From Chloromonas sp. AAM2 (lineage: Eukaryota > Chlorophyta > Chlorophyceae > Chlamydomonadales > Chlamydomonadaceae), in the NCBI GenBank assembly GCA_004335635.1, contig QAXH01006659.1, positions 1 to 58,414 of the forward strand: DNA of 58,414 bases, read 5' to 3'. The position numbers and the translations under genes are program-made. The notes beneath the pieces were generated by a model. That model was given only the letters and a program-made list of their open reading frames with translations, searched no databases and had not been told where the DNA came from. Of the stretch, positions 12,201 to 24,864 are shown piece by piece; the stretch's first letter is position 1, and every line of letters begins with the position of its first letter.

Positions 12201-15200
12201 GCAAGATGTTCTTCGTGGCCTGTTCCTCGTTTGCCGAAGCCGGACTCCTCGCGGTACAGGGCTGTCACGACCCACGTCCTGCTACACACTGCATGTGAAT
12301 CTCAGGCTGACTACTTGATGGAATACGCTGAGTGGCTGATCACCAGTGGCCTCAATGACGGGGAGACAGCGGAGGACGTGCTGCTCTCAGCGGCGGATGC
12401 ACTCCTGGAGTACGACGTGGGGGAGGGTGAGTGGAACAGGGGAGAGCAGGCAGGTGGCCGGGTTGGTGGCGGGGTTAAGTAAAGGGCGAAGGGGCCCGGG
12501 CAGCAAGGTGGGGACATGCACAGATTAGACGTTGGGCTATCAGATCTGAAGATACGGTGGACGTTGGCAAACTCTGGGCATGATAGGGTAGCTCACGGTA
12601 GTTCGCGGCCAACCTATTCTGAATCATCTGGCTTCCGTCTTGTCATTGTGCTGCAGAGGATGGCAATGAAGACGAGGCCAAGAAAGTGGACGATGGCAGG
12701 AAGAAGAAAGTGAGGCTGCATACAGCATGTTATCGTACCAGGTTGACGCACACACCCTTGCACCTCTGGACACAGCCCAAAAAACGGCAGGTTTTGGATC
12801 AGTGAAGGCTGTGTACCAATAAGTCCGTAACTGGTGTTTGCAAAGCCATACGACCTCTTTATGGTCCCTGGTCCCTCTTGCAGAAAAAGCGGCTTGGCAA
12901 GTCCCTTGAGGAGGCCAGCCTTGACCCCCATGTGACGCCCGCCAAGCTGACCGCGCCGCTGCTAGACCGCATGATGCGCATTTGGGTCATGCTCAGCCAG
13001 GTGGCGAACATGGCGGACGAACACACAGACTACATGCTCACAGCGCACCACTATGCAGTGAGTTAAGGGATGGGCAGAAGTCGTTCGTGGTCGATCAACC
13101 GGGCACGAGCATATCTGTTCTGGTCATGCAGGCAGGCTCAGGTCAAAGGCTTGAATTGCAATTGGTTGAGCGGTGACTCGAAACCACAGATTGGTTTTTG
13201 TTGTGCCAGCTTGGTGAACTGCAGCCCCAAAGAAATTATGGAAGCGTGGCTCGCCTGCAAAGGTATGTTTGCCATCCATGTCCCCCAGGTGCGTATGCTG
13301 ACAAGCGCCATCATCTTCGCATTTCATGACCCCAAGAAGGCAACAGCTGCAGCAGCAGCTGCGGCAGCAGCAACAGCGGAGGGCGCGCTCCCGCCTGAGA
13401 AGCCTCCGCCTGACCACCCAACCTTACCCGACACGCTAGCCGGATGGGCAGAGTGAGTGCGATGGACCGAAATTGGTTACGCGACATGGGCGAAGTGGGT
13501 TTCTGGCAAACATGGGGTCATGCAACTTGATGTTTGGAAATTCAGCTCACCTGCTGCCTCTGAATTCGTACCTGCTTACGCAGTTACCCTTTCACTTCTG
13601 AGGTTGTCTCCCGCCTGGCTGGCGACACCAGCGTGCTGGCCCTTGCGCCCGTGACGCTGCCCGAGGCAGAGGTGACCATGTCCTACCTCGACCTGCTCAT
13701 ACGCGACCTCAAGCGGCGAGGCTTTGACATGCATGTGCTGCCGCTGTTCCAGCTGCAGCGCATGGTCGCAAAGCTGGCGCTCAGGAATGAGGTGTGTGCA
13801 GATGTTTTACGTGTACACAAATTCGTATTCATCCATGCGTGCAGGAGCCGACATTTGTCTTATCGCTGTGATAGCGCCTACCACCTTTTGTTTGATAATA
13901 AATAGGTTTGGGCCGATGCGTAGGCATCTTCAGCCATGTCTGCAGTCGCGTTTTGCAAATCACCTTTCTGTGCCATGCGCCTGGCTACGTGCTCACTTGA
14001 CCCTGACTTTGATTTGCGTGTACCCTCAGGGGCTCTACCACGTGGCGACTCTGCGTCTGTGTGAAACCCTGGACGAGTTGGGACTAAGCACTCGATCAAG
14101 TGAGCTGGAGGTGTCCCTTGGACCCTACTGGGAAGTCAGCCATCAGGAAGAGGAGCTGTCCAGGCAGCAGGTGCAGCTTCAGGTGAGACTGTGACGCAAA
14201 AAGATCATAAGCCAGCCAAGAGAGGAAGTATGACGCGATTCTGGGGCTCTTTGCAACAGGCTTGACGCATCGCGGATTTGGGCGTGTTCTGCTTACTGCT
14301 GCCTGGGATCAAGTATTGAACATGAAATTTGATATACACACACAAACACACTCGTGTTTGTGCTGAGACACACCGGTTCCAATGCCAGTCCCACGAATAG
14401 TCCCAGAACTGGCAAACTTCTTTTTCTTTGCGCTGCTGTTTGGCCCCGTCAACAGATATGATCTCATGCGCGCTTGCAGACCGTGGTGAAGAGTGCCACG
14501 AGCAAGTTCGTGACGGGTCTGGGTGGCAGCGGCTTGACCAGCGGCGTTCAGCGCATGACGAGCGTGGGCCGATCCACCATGATGTCGTTTGGGTCGCAAA
14601 CGTCGCGCAGGAGGCGACTGCCGCTCAGATCGCCGTGAGTGGCCTACCTCGGATAGTTGTGAGATTTCTTGCTGAGTTGAGATTGATGCAAACAGAGCTT
14701 GCGAGTCGATGGGAGACTGCACAGTGCTTGCACGAAGACAGTCTTGTTCACAGTGCAGCCGCAGGTTACAGAGGGGCGACGGTACGGCTCGCTGTAGGAA
14801 CTGCACGCTCCTGATCCATTACGAACTCTGTTGCCTTCCAGGTCTCAAGCAGATGACCTTCTTTCAGTACAAAGCCTAGTGAGCCCAATGGCCGCCTACC
14901 TATCGCGGAATTCTGGCAATGGAACAGTAAGTGACTTCGTGGGTAAGCAATCTGCGGTACCTGTTGATAGGTCCGAATGTGCCTTGTGGCTGGAGCAATA
15001 GCTTAACCTGTGTGTTCATCCGGTGCAGCTGGTTGCCCCCACTGATGCGCATAGCAAACTGATTGAAGGGATGCAAGGTTGCTGCTGAGTTGAGGACGGG
15101 TCTGTGCGGTTGTGAGCACGCCATCAGCAATGCATATGCTCACGTTCGTCATTGTAGGGTGACAATGCCTTGCCAGCATGGTTGCAAGAGGCTGCGGCAG

Positions 15201-18200
15201 AGATGGCGGCGGGCGGCGCCACCACCTCTGGCAGCAACACCAGCTTTGGCTACACTGGCTTTGGCGGAAGCGGGACAGCATGTGTGGCCCCTATTGATAT
15301 GTCCAGTGGCGGTCTGCTGGACCATGTACGGTCACTGCTGCTGCTGAGGCCGGTGTCACTGCATGACGTATGGCTCAAGAAGGTGCGACGATGGGAGCAA
15401 GAGATAATTAGAGCAAGCGGCACTGTCCATACCATTTGACAGGTTTGCGATGGTTGCAGGTTTGTTTGCAAGTTTACAGGTCTGGAGTATAGGAGTTGTG
15501 TTATTGCGGGACGATTTCAGGTGGTAGATCATGGCACAGAATCGGTTCCCTGGATACGTTGGCTCCGGGCTGCTGAGGATTGCTTGTGCCCTCAGCGTCA
15601 ACATCTAGGCAATTGTCCTCCCAGCTACTGGCATGACTATGTCTACTAATCGGATTCCAGGACACTTGTTCGTTGCAGGCGGAGCACTTGGTCAAACGCG
15701 GCCACTACGCTGCCGCTCGCAATCTGCTTCATCGCGCGCGCGCACATGCCGCCGCATGCGACCAGCCAGAGGCTGAAGCCAAGGCGTTGCTGATTGAAGC
15801 GCTGGCGGAGAAGTCCATCTGCAACTATGCAGGGGCAATCCAGCTCATTCAAAAGGCACAAGCCATAGGAGGCAAGTCATGAGCTGATCCGTTGAGATCG
15901 ACATGGCTGCGAGATTTGCTGCATTTGGTAACAGCAGCTGAGATCGGCGACAGCAACAACAGTCAGTGTTTACCTTGACTTTGCGACATTGCCTGGTTAC
16001 TGAACTGATTGCAGGCGACTACGATTTCTGGCGAGAAACTGTCTCGACATACGTTCAGTGCCGGCTCGCTGCACCCCATACCACCACCACGGACGCACGT
16101 GAGGCGCTCCAGGGAGGTATTGTCATGTTCACGACAATCGCAAGGTGAGACTGCCAGGGCGTCAAATCCTTTTGGCATGTTCAGGCTTTGGCGTCGCGCT
16201 TGCTACTCGCTTCTGAAATGTTCCATGAGCAATTGGCACACTGGGAGGCCAATCACAAGCTGACGTGCGTGAGCCTGTTGTGAGTGACTTGTTTCACCAC
16301 AATAGCAGGCTGGTTGTGAAACTTGCATACCCTGCATGTGCTCTCTGTACCAGAGACGACCGTGCTGCTGAGAAGGACGCCATGCTGGCCGCCGCTGCCC
16401 TGAAGCTCCAGCTCAGCGAGTTGCTTCTCCAGGACATGATCACCATGCGCAAGGGAGGCGTCTTCAACTGGAAGAAGCACTACGAGCAGGCAGTCACGCT
16501 GTGTGGGCAGGTCATGGCAGCGCTGGCGGCCAGGGAGGCAGGCATACCACACATACAAGCGCTGCTGCACCAGTCCATATTGCAGGTGTGGTCTCAAGGG
16601 GCAAGCAGGTTGAAGTCAGATGTGGCCTTGAAGTGCAGGTCACTTGAAGCAGTCAGATGTGATCTGCGTGTATCAGCAGGTCAAATGTTGTATACAAAGC
16701 TAACTCTGCTTGGCAGTTCACGCTGTTTGACAGCAAACCCTACATGTGGCCAAGTTTTCTGAAAGGGACAACGAATGGTAGCAGGCGCAGGCCAATGTGG
16801 TGAGCTTACCTGCCTTGTGCTTGTCGCTTTTTGCAGATGGAGGACCCGAAGCCTGACCACGACATGCGACCGCGGTATAAAAAGATCGAAAAGGTCCTTG
16901 TGACTGCGGAGGAGATGGCCAACAAGTTTGTGGCGGGTTCGTGCCCACGTGACTTGCACCCCAGCATCAGCATGCCGGTAGCGCGCCTGCTGGCGCGTGT
17001 GCGGTTGGCGCTGGCGGAGCTCAGGCTCATGCAGGTGGGTGGGCAGAGGACGCGGCCTTGAGACAGCTCACTGCTTCACAACCTTGGTTCGTACGCAAGA
17101 TGCACATGCACTTCTTTGGTTCACAATCTCTGACGACAGCTTTTGTTATCTTTTCCTGATCAAGTGGTCGCTGACTACTGGTCTGCTTGTGCGCTTACTG
17201 CACAGGCGCGCGCCAGGGATGCGCATGCAGCTGACGACCGCCGAAAGAAGCGGCCCAAATATCCAGTGGTGCCCCTCGGCGAAGAAGAGGCCGAGGCAGT
17301 GGTGGTTGAGGTACGTTTGGTTTTCGATCAGGCTACTCTCTGCTCGTCTTTTCATTGCTCGCCAATGCTGACAGCCTCTCCAGCACTGAAGCACGAGAGC
17401 GACCTGCGCATTTTCCTACCCGCAGTTCATTGACGCCATGGAGCCCCCCGAGGTGTCATCAAGTCTTCTCCCCGAGGATACGGCCTTGGCGCTAGCCATC
17501 AGTGCCGCACAGCTCTGTAATGCCGACGGGCTGCGCGCCAAGGCTTTGTTACTGGCAGGGCAGTGCTTGCAATACAAGTTTATGCTATCAATTCCATCGA
17601 CGCTTCAACCGTGGCCATCACGGCAGAATCGCGAGCGACGTCGCACGGTGATCGGAATGGGAGATCTCACGGCGTCGCGCACCCAAGGCCTGCATTCCTC
17701 GACTTTGTAAGTGCTCACTTGATAAGTGTCCTCCACCTGCACGCACACGCAAGTGCTTATCAACTGGATGCACTGACAAGCCACAGCCGTGCCGATGTAG
17801 TTGTGATCATGTACGAGTCTCTTATATGGCTGTGACGTTTTCTTACCGCAGGACCAGAGGCTCGTTCTATTCCCACAGCATGGCTAGGCCACATGCTGGG
17901 GCTGCTGATGGGCATGGCATGACCGGCATGCAACCGAACACAGCAACTACAGCCGTGCATGAGTATGATGCAAACGCGGAAGAAGGTGGGGCGCAGGCTT
18001 CTTGAGTTCAAGAGACCACACTTCGCATCGGCAGCCAGACAGCGTGACACAGAAGCATGTGTTGACCGCCTTCACGCCATGCTGATCATAATGTGAAAGG
18101 CAGCCGTGTTTGCTGGTTGGCTTCACATTTTGGATGCTTCAGCACATGGCAGTGCTCAGTGTGCCTGTGTCTCAGTTGGGTGGTGAGGATAGCAAGATCA

Positions 18201-21200
18201 TGGTTTGTACCTGCACAGTGGCTGAAGGGAACGCCCATGTGTCCAGTGGTGCTTGCAAACATGCATGCGTGTGCCTTGCCTGTGCCTCAATAGAAAATGA
18301 GCCTGTGGACGAGGAAGCTGTATCACGTGCTGAAACGTTTCGGGGTCAGGCCATCAACACCCTCCTGGAGGCACTGGGTATGGCCATTGCGCAGGTGGGG
18401 GAATGACAGATGAATGCAGACGTGCCCATGTTTGCTTGCTGGCTTGTCTGCGCGAATGCCTGCTTAAGGTAAAGGCTGAGCCTCTCCTTAGGCCATGTGA
18501 GCAACGGGAAGCAGCGTGCAGTGTCAGACGAAGATGTGCTACGCTCGTATGCATGTCCACGGACATGCAGTGAGCAGCGGGTGGCAGGGCATTGTCTCCA
18601 GCTGCACCACATGCATTCGTGGACAAGGAGCCAGCACAATTATGCAGTAATATCGTAGCGAGCATGCAGCCACCTGTGGCAGCATACCGTCTTGAATACC
18701 ATCGCTGCCAGTTGATTAAGTTACACGACAACAAGCTAAAAATTCGTGAAGGCCTCGCGATAATGTAGCAAGCATATGGCATTTCAGCTCCTGCCCATGG
18801 AACTGGCCTGTTGTGTGCTTGCTGCAGAGTCAGTGGGAGGATGCAGAGCAGTGCGCGCTGGAGACCGCACGCTGCCATGGGCGGCGCACGCGGGAGGCGG
18901 CCGCGGCCTCAGCACAGTTTGTATGTCTAGCACAGGTGAGCCGAGGATAGGGCATCCCCTGTGCGACCGCTGTTGCTGTCCGTCCAGACGGCTGTCCAGA
19001 GTAGGAGTGGTAATCAAAATCAGAGTAATTAAAAAAACGAAGATGATTCTGAAGGCACACGACTCACTAACGCTCCCCAAAAAGGCACGGCAAATGAAAC
19101 AAGCCCATTTGTTTACCATTCAAGCAGGGAACAGGCAATGGTTTGTGGTGTCCCGAGCATGCTTTGTGGTGTCCCGAGCATGCTAAGCCCGCTAACACCT
19201 GAGTTAACATCCATACCTGCAGGCCCCATCCAACTTTGCCGTGTTGCTTGCTGACCGCATCTATCTGCTCTAATCTGCCTGCAGTCGTGTAAGGCCGTTG
19301 CCCAGCAGCGGGAGTTGCTCCTAGCCGCTCAGCCCGACCAGTCCGCTGAGGCGCTGACCCTGCGCCACGCCCAGGCAATGTCCAAGGAGTTGCCGCACCC
19401 GGAACTCAGCGTACACTTTCAAAGGGTAGGCCGGGGCCCAACAAGAGCACGGATAAGGCGCAAAATGGCATGGAAACGTGCTCTGCAGCCAGGGCTCTGC
19501 TCTGATATGGTCGCAGCGTCCTGCCAGAGTCAGGCAGGCCACACAAGCTCTGACCTCAAGCAGGCAACCGTTGGTTTGTGCGGCCTGCCCAGGTTATGCT
19601 TTGTCTATGCTGGATGGACAAGCAGCATTGCCGGCACACGTTCACCCCACAACAGGTTGGCGTGCTGTAAGGGCGGGTGTGTGTTTTACCCCCTCTGTTG
19701 TGATGCGCATGGCATGATGGCTGCAGATTCAAACGAGCTTGGCTGCCATGGGCACGCCCTCTCGAATGCACCCAGGCCTGGGCCCAAATGCCGGCAACAT
19801 CATCGCTGCCAACCCGCACGATGCCAGTTGTCAGCTTCCAGACGATGTGCGCGCTGTCAGCCTCTACATCTCACCCGATAGGCAAGTTGGAGCGCGCAGA
19901 GTGGTCTGTTAGAGTATCTTCGGGCGAGCAATGGCGTAAAGTGCTGTCGATATCCAGCTTCTCCTGTGGACGGCAGTAGCATGTCGAACTTGGATTGTTG
20001 CCCACGCTGTCGCTCATTGCAGGTCTACGCTGTATGTTTGCGCACTCAATCTACCCGACCAGCAAGCAGCTGATAAGGCTGCGCAGGCTGCCGCGGCGGC
20101 TGCTGAGGCCGAAGCGGCAAGTGGAAAGAAGCCCAACACACCCAAGGCGTCCGGCAAGGGCAAGGCCGAGCCGGTCGTGTCTGCCCCAAAGCACAAGATG
20201 GTGCTAGTTGACGCGGTGCCTCTTGAGGCGGAAATGCTGGACTCGCTTCGGAACCATTTGCGGACCTACCGAAGGTGAGAGCGTCAATGCCCAGGTACCG
20301 TCAGCTGGAAATATTTTGTTGAATAGTGGCAACGCAAAGACTCGTACTACAACGCAAGGACTCGTAGACGTACTAGAACGCAAAGACTCGTAGACTACAA
20401 CAATGCTGGCTGGCCGAACATGTGCTAGAAACTCTGGAGGGCGCATATGGTTGATCAGGGGTCTATCGCTGCCTATGTAATTGCATGGCGAACAAGGGTG
20501 ACGCAATCAAAACCCTGTGTTTGCAGAAACGCTGAGAAGACCATTCGTGAGAGCATCAGCGCTGCAGCGGATGCAGGCTGGGGGCAAACGGAGAATCCGA
20601 CACGAGGCGGCAAGGCGCGCAAGGGCGCGGCACCGGGCGGCAAGCAGGTTGGTCGCGGTGCCACCGCAACACCTCTTGGATCCCCGATCTTTCCTCCAGA
20701 AGTCAACGAGCAATGGGCGAGCCTGCTGTGGCGTCTGGACCTCTTTCTTTCCCCTATCATGAGTATGCTGAAAAAGGTTCTTTTGTCCGGCGATGGACAA
20801 TCCGACGATGAAAATTCATCTGAACCTGGAGCGGCGACGTCGTCCGCGGCAGGTGCAAAGCCAAGTACCTCGTCCGACTCGTCCAAGCACCAGGTAAGCG
20901 GTGGCAGTGAAAGGTCGTGGCATTGAAGTCTTTGGTACGGGTTTTGGTACGATTCTTTAGCGCCGTGCAAAATGAATCAAGTAGTTGATGTCGTACTCGA
21001 ACATCCAGAGCCCGGCCAAATTTGCCACTGACGCTCGCCCCTTGTTTGCACATGTACAACGCAGCTTGTGCTTCTCCTCGACCCTGACCTTGCGGTGCTG
21101 CCCTGGGAGGCGCTGCCGCTGCTCAGGGCGAACGCTGCATGCGTCACTCGCGCTACGTCACTGCACGCGCTGAGAGCAGCCATGCAGGTGAGCCGCGGTC

Positions 21201-23045
21201 CGGGTTCGTGAAGACAGCTGTATATCTCGATTGACCAACACATGCTTACCCTGACGTTCCTGTTCACACGGTATATGTAACCTGTGCAGGAAGTGGCTGA
21301 CAACAACAGTGGCGCGATGGACCTCACTCGAGTGACATACCTCGTGGACACACGATATGAGGGGAGCGCGCCCGAGCACACCAAGGGTACGCAATGCATA
21401 GATTCACTCGAAAACTAAACTGCTGAACACTGTGCGATGAGCTTCTTCTGCAGCGGTTCTGTAACCTATTGGTTCTGTAGGGCATGCAGTGGGTCGAGCT
21501 GCGCACGAATACCAAGATGTGCATGGGTTGGGTTGTACACCTCCAGACTCGATTGCATGCCGGAGCCCCTGCCGTATGCTGGTACTGACAGTATGTGCCA
21601 CTTGCTGTACAATTTGTGCAGGTCCGTACTGGGTTCCTATCATCCCCTGGTTCCAGGCGAACGTCCTGTCAGGCCTGCCCTACGCCAAGGAGTGGCGCGG
21701 CCTGCTGGGCAGCGTGGGGCGGGTGGCGCCTGAGGCAGATGCACTGGCCGCAATGGAGGGGGCAACAAGCCTGCTGTGGCTAGGCCTCGGCCGCCTGCTC
21801 AGCTACGTGCCACCGCATGTGCGTGAAAAACACATGAACATGCGTTTAGTCGCACCGGACCCGCTCGCTAGGCGCCAGTCAGTGTCTAGTTTAAGCGCCT
21901 AACTTCCTGCAGACCCTAAGGCGCTTACATACTGTCTCGTTGTGCAGTGCTTAACAGGTGTTGTGTTTGCATGTGCTCCCTGCTCAGGTGGTGAGCAGCC
22001 TGGACCTTAGGGGCTGCGACATGGCCATCCTGCTAGGGCGTGTAAACAACGAAGTGGCACACCAGAAGCAGGTAAGACATGAAGACCACCATCTACCAGG
22101 TCCACTGCCGTGCGCTGGCCCTGTTCCTAGGACAGCAGATAGTCCATCCTGAGGCCTGCACAGCTGCAGCGCAGCTGCATATGCAAGAGCCGGCAAGGAT
22201 AGAGCACAACTTCATTCAGTTCAGCAACACCCTCTGCCTGCTGCCTGCCAAGCTAACCACATTCGGCAAGTGCCACAGGTTGATGCAGATTTGAAAGGTT
22301 GCATGCAACTTGGTGGCTGAAGAATATCATCCCTCTGACAGATTGATTCTGCTTGTGCACATAGAAGTCGAATGTGACATGTGATGGCGTTATGTGCCCT
22401 ACCATATAATCCTTGTGCTGTGGGCTTGTTGGTGCAGGTGTACATTGACAACCGGAAGAGTGCCGGGGAGCGCGCCCTGGAGGCGCCTGTGCGCACAGCC
22501 GAACTCCTGTTAGCGCGCGGCGTCAAGGTGGTGGTGACGACCAGCATGGCAACCACTACTGCCTTCAACACCGCGCTCTTGCAGGTGTGTGCATGCACAC
22601 GGCATTTTGTAGCCTGAGCATAACCCAATGCCGTCTGTGAAACCATGGTGAGGCAGAGGGTGGCATGAACAGTCAGCATGGTGCGCATATACATAAGAGC
22701 AGCTTGCCTGGTATGGGCACAAGCAAGCCCATGATGTCTGCACGCGCTGTTTGCGTTTCAACTTGGTATCAGCACCTGCTGTGGCAATTGGCCTGGCACC
22801 AACAGCGCTGGATGCACGCATATGCCCCACTCATATATTCCATGTTTTGCCTGCAGGGAATACTGTCAGGTTTGGCCAATGGGCTGACAGTGACTGAGGC
22901 AGCATGGCGAGCCAATGCAAGCATGGCCGCTGAGCTGCATCACCAGCGGTGCACGTTGCTGGTCCTGGGCGCCCCTAACCTAGTCGCTAGCACATCTGTT
23001 GCCAAAGGAGGCAAGCCAGCGGCTGCAGGCACAAAGAAGAAGTAG
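3232..23045 (+). CDS. CFAP46: cilia- and flagella-associated protein 46 (C1d central-pair projection)
   Basis: Large scaffold protein (FAP46/TTC40) of the C1d projection of the ciliary central pair, acting in the axoneme with CFAP54, CFAP74 and CFAP221. I model 49 exons: 3232-3399, 3543-3593, 3902-3982, 4211-4396, 4739-4942, 5485-5709, 6043-6228, 6776-6912, 7177-7354, 7653-7724, 7892-8055, 8181-8262, 8450-8638, 8859-9026, 9205-9366, 9719-9873, 9981-10123, 10455-10654, 10853-10957, 11092-11469, 11697-12011, 12306-12426, 12657-12709, 12884-13057, 13289-13452, 13584-13791, 14030-14182, 14480-14634, 14842-14926, 15158-15382, 15679-15871, 16015-16144, 16354-16585, 16837-17034, 17206-17310, 17426-17706, 17852-17985, 18294-18394, 18828-18935, 19285-19425, 19727-19881, 20023-20274, 20527-20893, 21065-21187, 21290-21386, 21622-21818, 21988-22071, 22438-22584, 22857-23045. 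They give 2,706 aa with no phase break; human CFAP46 is about 2,715 aa. Family signatures include [18 protein letters not shown] (exon 4, about residues 128-145), [11 protein letters not shown] (exon 22), [10 protein letters not shown] (exons 31-32) and the C-terminal [18 protein letters not shown] and [21 protein letters not shown]-like helices run through the protein. Exon 25 carries a poly-Ala run and exon 43 a Gly/Lys-rich insert. Introns 31 and 41 use GC donors. The starts of exons 3 and 16 are the least certain. Confidence 0.95.
10785..10850. repeat. GTGTTGCGGG array ahead of a CFAP46 acceptor
   Basis: Three copies of GTGTTGCGGG mixed with GTGTGCGTG units, directly upstream of the acceptor of exon 19. 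It is purine/GT rich where a pyrimidine tract would be expected. Confidence 0.7.
15872..16014 (+). other. CFAP46: GC-AG intron (CFAP46 intron 31)
   Basis: The exon ends GGAG and the intron begins GCAAGT, with a TTGCAG acceptor. Joining gives [10 protein letters not shown], which matches the family. Reading through meets TGA after GGCAAGTCA. No in-phase GT alternative was found. Confidence 0.8.
19142..19183. repeat. 21-bp tandem duplication in a CFAP46 intron
   Basis: Two perfect adjacent copies of a unit reading TTTGTGGTGTCCCGAGCATG plus C, within the intron between exons 39 and 40. Confidence 0.9.
19882..20022 (+). other. CFAP46: GC-AG intron (CFAP46 intron 41)
   Basis: The exon ends GATAG, the intron starts GCAAGT and the acceptor is ATTGCAG. 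Joining gives [20 protein letters not shown] in a continuous frame. No suitable GT donor lies nearby. Confidence 0.75.
20331..20402. repeat. short tandem array in a CFAP46 intron
   Basis: Three imperfect copies of AACGCAAAGACTCGTA with TAC or GTAC spacers, starting at 20331, 20351 and 20377, in the intron between exons 42 and 43. Confidence 0.85.
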
Positions 23046-23095
23046 GCTGACCGCGGAGATGCAGAGCATGCTGCTCCATGTGGGACGCGGATACC

Positions 23096-23142
23096 ATGCG
23101 TTAGCCGTAAACAAGGCAGGGCCATACCAGGAGCATTACAGT
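23096..23142 (+). repeat. dispersed 45-bp repeat, copy 1
   Basis: About 45 bp (GCGTTAGCCGTAAACAAGG, then CAGGGCCATACCAGGAGCAT and TACAG) recur at 25970-26015 with roughly six differences, on the same strand. This copy lies 51 bp after the CFAP46 stop. Confidence 0.75.
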
Positions 23143-23728
23143 ACACGCGCCAAGGAGGCCCGGGAGTGAATGTGGCCCGGAGGTATTATTCGGCCAATCA
23201 CTTGTCGCTGCACTGCATGGTGAAGGTCAGTTGACACTCTTGATGTGTCCTCCATTTTGTGGATGCAATCAGACGTACACTTTAGAGACAATGAACAGTG
23301 AACGATATGCACATTTTCAGGCCCCATTTTGCGTCCAACGAGGTATGCGGACAGGATAGCACCTCGAGGGATTGACCACCACCATTACTACCCTGGTGCG
23401 TCGCAATCCCCTTCAAATGTAGGGTTGACCGGTTGGAGTCCCTCCCCTCTTGTGATGCGGATAGGCATGTGCAGCGTAATTGGCATGCTATGTTCGCATG
23501 GCCACTCAGACAGTACCATTCAGGTAGTCACTCAATGGCTGGCACAGTCCAGTAGCATCTATGCCGTCGATGGGACGCAGTGACTGCGATTGGTTGAGAT
23601 TAGAGGCCGGTCAAGCCTCCAGGTGCCTTGAACACTAGTTTAGCCTTAAACATCTTGTTGTTTATCTCTTTTGAGACAAACGCTGTTTGAAGCAACCTGA
23701 GAATGCAGCCGGTTTTCTTTTCCTGTTT

Positions 23729-24231
23729 NNNNNNNNNNNNNNNNNNNNNNNNNNNNNNNNNNNNNNNNNNNNNNNNNNNNNNNNNNNNNNNNNNNNNNNN
23801 NNNNNNNNNNNNNNNNNNNNNNNNNNNNNNNNNNNNNNNNNNNNNNNNNNNNNNNNNNNNNNNNNNNNNNNNNNNNNNNNNNNNNNNNNNNNNNNNNNNN
23901 NNNNNNNNNNNNNNNNNNNNNNNNNNNNNNNNNNNNNNNNNNNNNNNNNNNNNNNNNNNNNNNNNNNNNNNNNNNNNNNNNNNNNNNNNNNNNNNNNNNN
24001 NNNNNNNNNNNNNNNNNNNNNNNNNNNNNNNNNNNNNNNNNNNNNNNNNNNNNNNNNNNNNNNNNNNNNNNNNNNNNNNNNNNNNNNNNNNNNNNNNNNN
24101 NNNNNNNNNNNNNNNNNNNNNNNNNNNNNNNNNNNNNNNNNNNNNNNNNNNNNNNNNNNNNNNNNNNNNNNNNNNNNNNNNNNNNNNNNNNNNNNNNNNN
24201 NNNNNNNNNNNNNNNNNNNNNNNNNNNNNNN
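23729..24231. other. assembly gap (503 Ns)
   Basis: An unbroken run of N. Its length may be a scaffold placeholder. The flanks are T-rich and low in complexity (TTTTCTTTTCCTGTTT on the left, TTTGTTTTGTTTTTTG on the right), which may be why assembly broke here. Confidence 0.99.
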
Positions 24232-24384
24232 CATGGTTTTGATCAGACACGTTTGTTTTGTTTTTTGAAGTCCCCATTACAAGGGGCGTTTTGTCTGACT
24301 TGCTGCCTGCACTGAGTGACAGGAGCCATCCCATATGCAGAATGATGCATCAAACCGGATGTAACAAAGAGTCCAAAGAGTCCA

Positions 24385-24411
24385 ACAACAACAACAACAA
24401 CAACAACAACT
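24385..24411. repeat. (AAC)n microsatellite
   Basis: About nine AAC units. Translated it gives a poly-Asn run in a short open frame, which I do not believe is a gene. Confidence 0.95.
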
Positions 24412-24864
24412 CAGGTCCTGACATCTCTTCACTGGATGTGTTTTCTTACCCGGAAGGGTACACAGCCGAAAACCTACACATCCACATTCCAGGCGTCCGT
24501 GGTTGTGTATCATCAGGATGTCTTGCATGAGTCTCAAGTTCACGTTGATTGACGCCAGACGTGCTGTCATGTGTTAAACCAAGATCTTTGGCATGTGGAA
24601 AGCCAAGCCCTGACCTCAACAGGCAAATGTAACTGGCATGCAACTTGGTTGATGAGTTCTCGGTGAGGCGATCCCACTCGTGGCATGGCCACTTCTGGAG
24701 TCAGGCCAGTTTCTGCTGAAGGGGAAAAAGCAATGACCTCGTCACGTGGGGTTGTTCCGCCTCGCAATTGCCTGTCGTGCGCATCAGATTGTTCAGAAGG
24801 ACGCACAGACGCATCTGTTGATCGGTGTGTGCGTATTCGGTCTCACCGACACGCGATCGCAAAA

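Larger units (their letters stand above)
23046..24864. other. spacer between CFAP46 and ATP synthase epsilon, with assembly gap
   Basis: This stretch holds the CFAP46 3' flank, one copy of a dispersed 45-bp repeat (23096-23142), the run of Ns, an (AAC)n microsatellite and the epsilon-subunit promoter. No convincing exon was seen. A gene inside the unsequenced part cannot be excluded. Confidence 0.6.

Noticed and set aside
13210..13262. Possible extra CFAP46 exon encoding [17 protein letters not shown]
   Set aside because: Between phase-0 neighbours its length (53 nt) would break the frame. Skipping it gives a continuous protein.
24258..24530. Open frame with a poly-Asn run
   Set aside because: Created by the (AAC)n microsatellite; no homology and no splice support.
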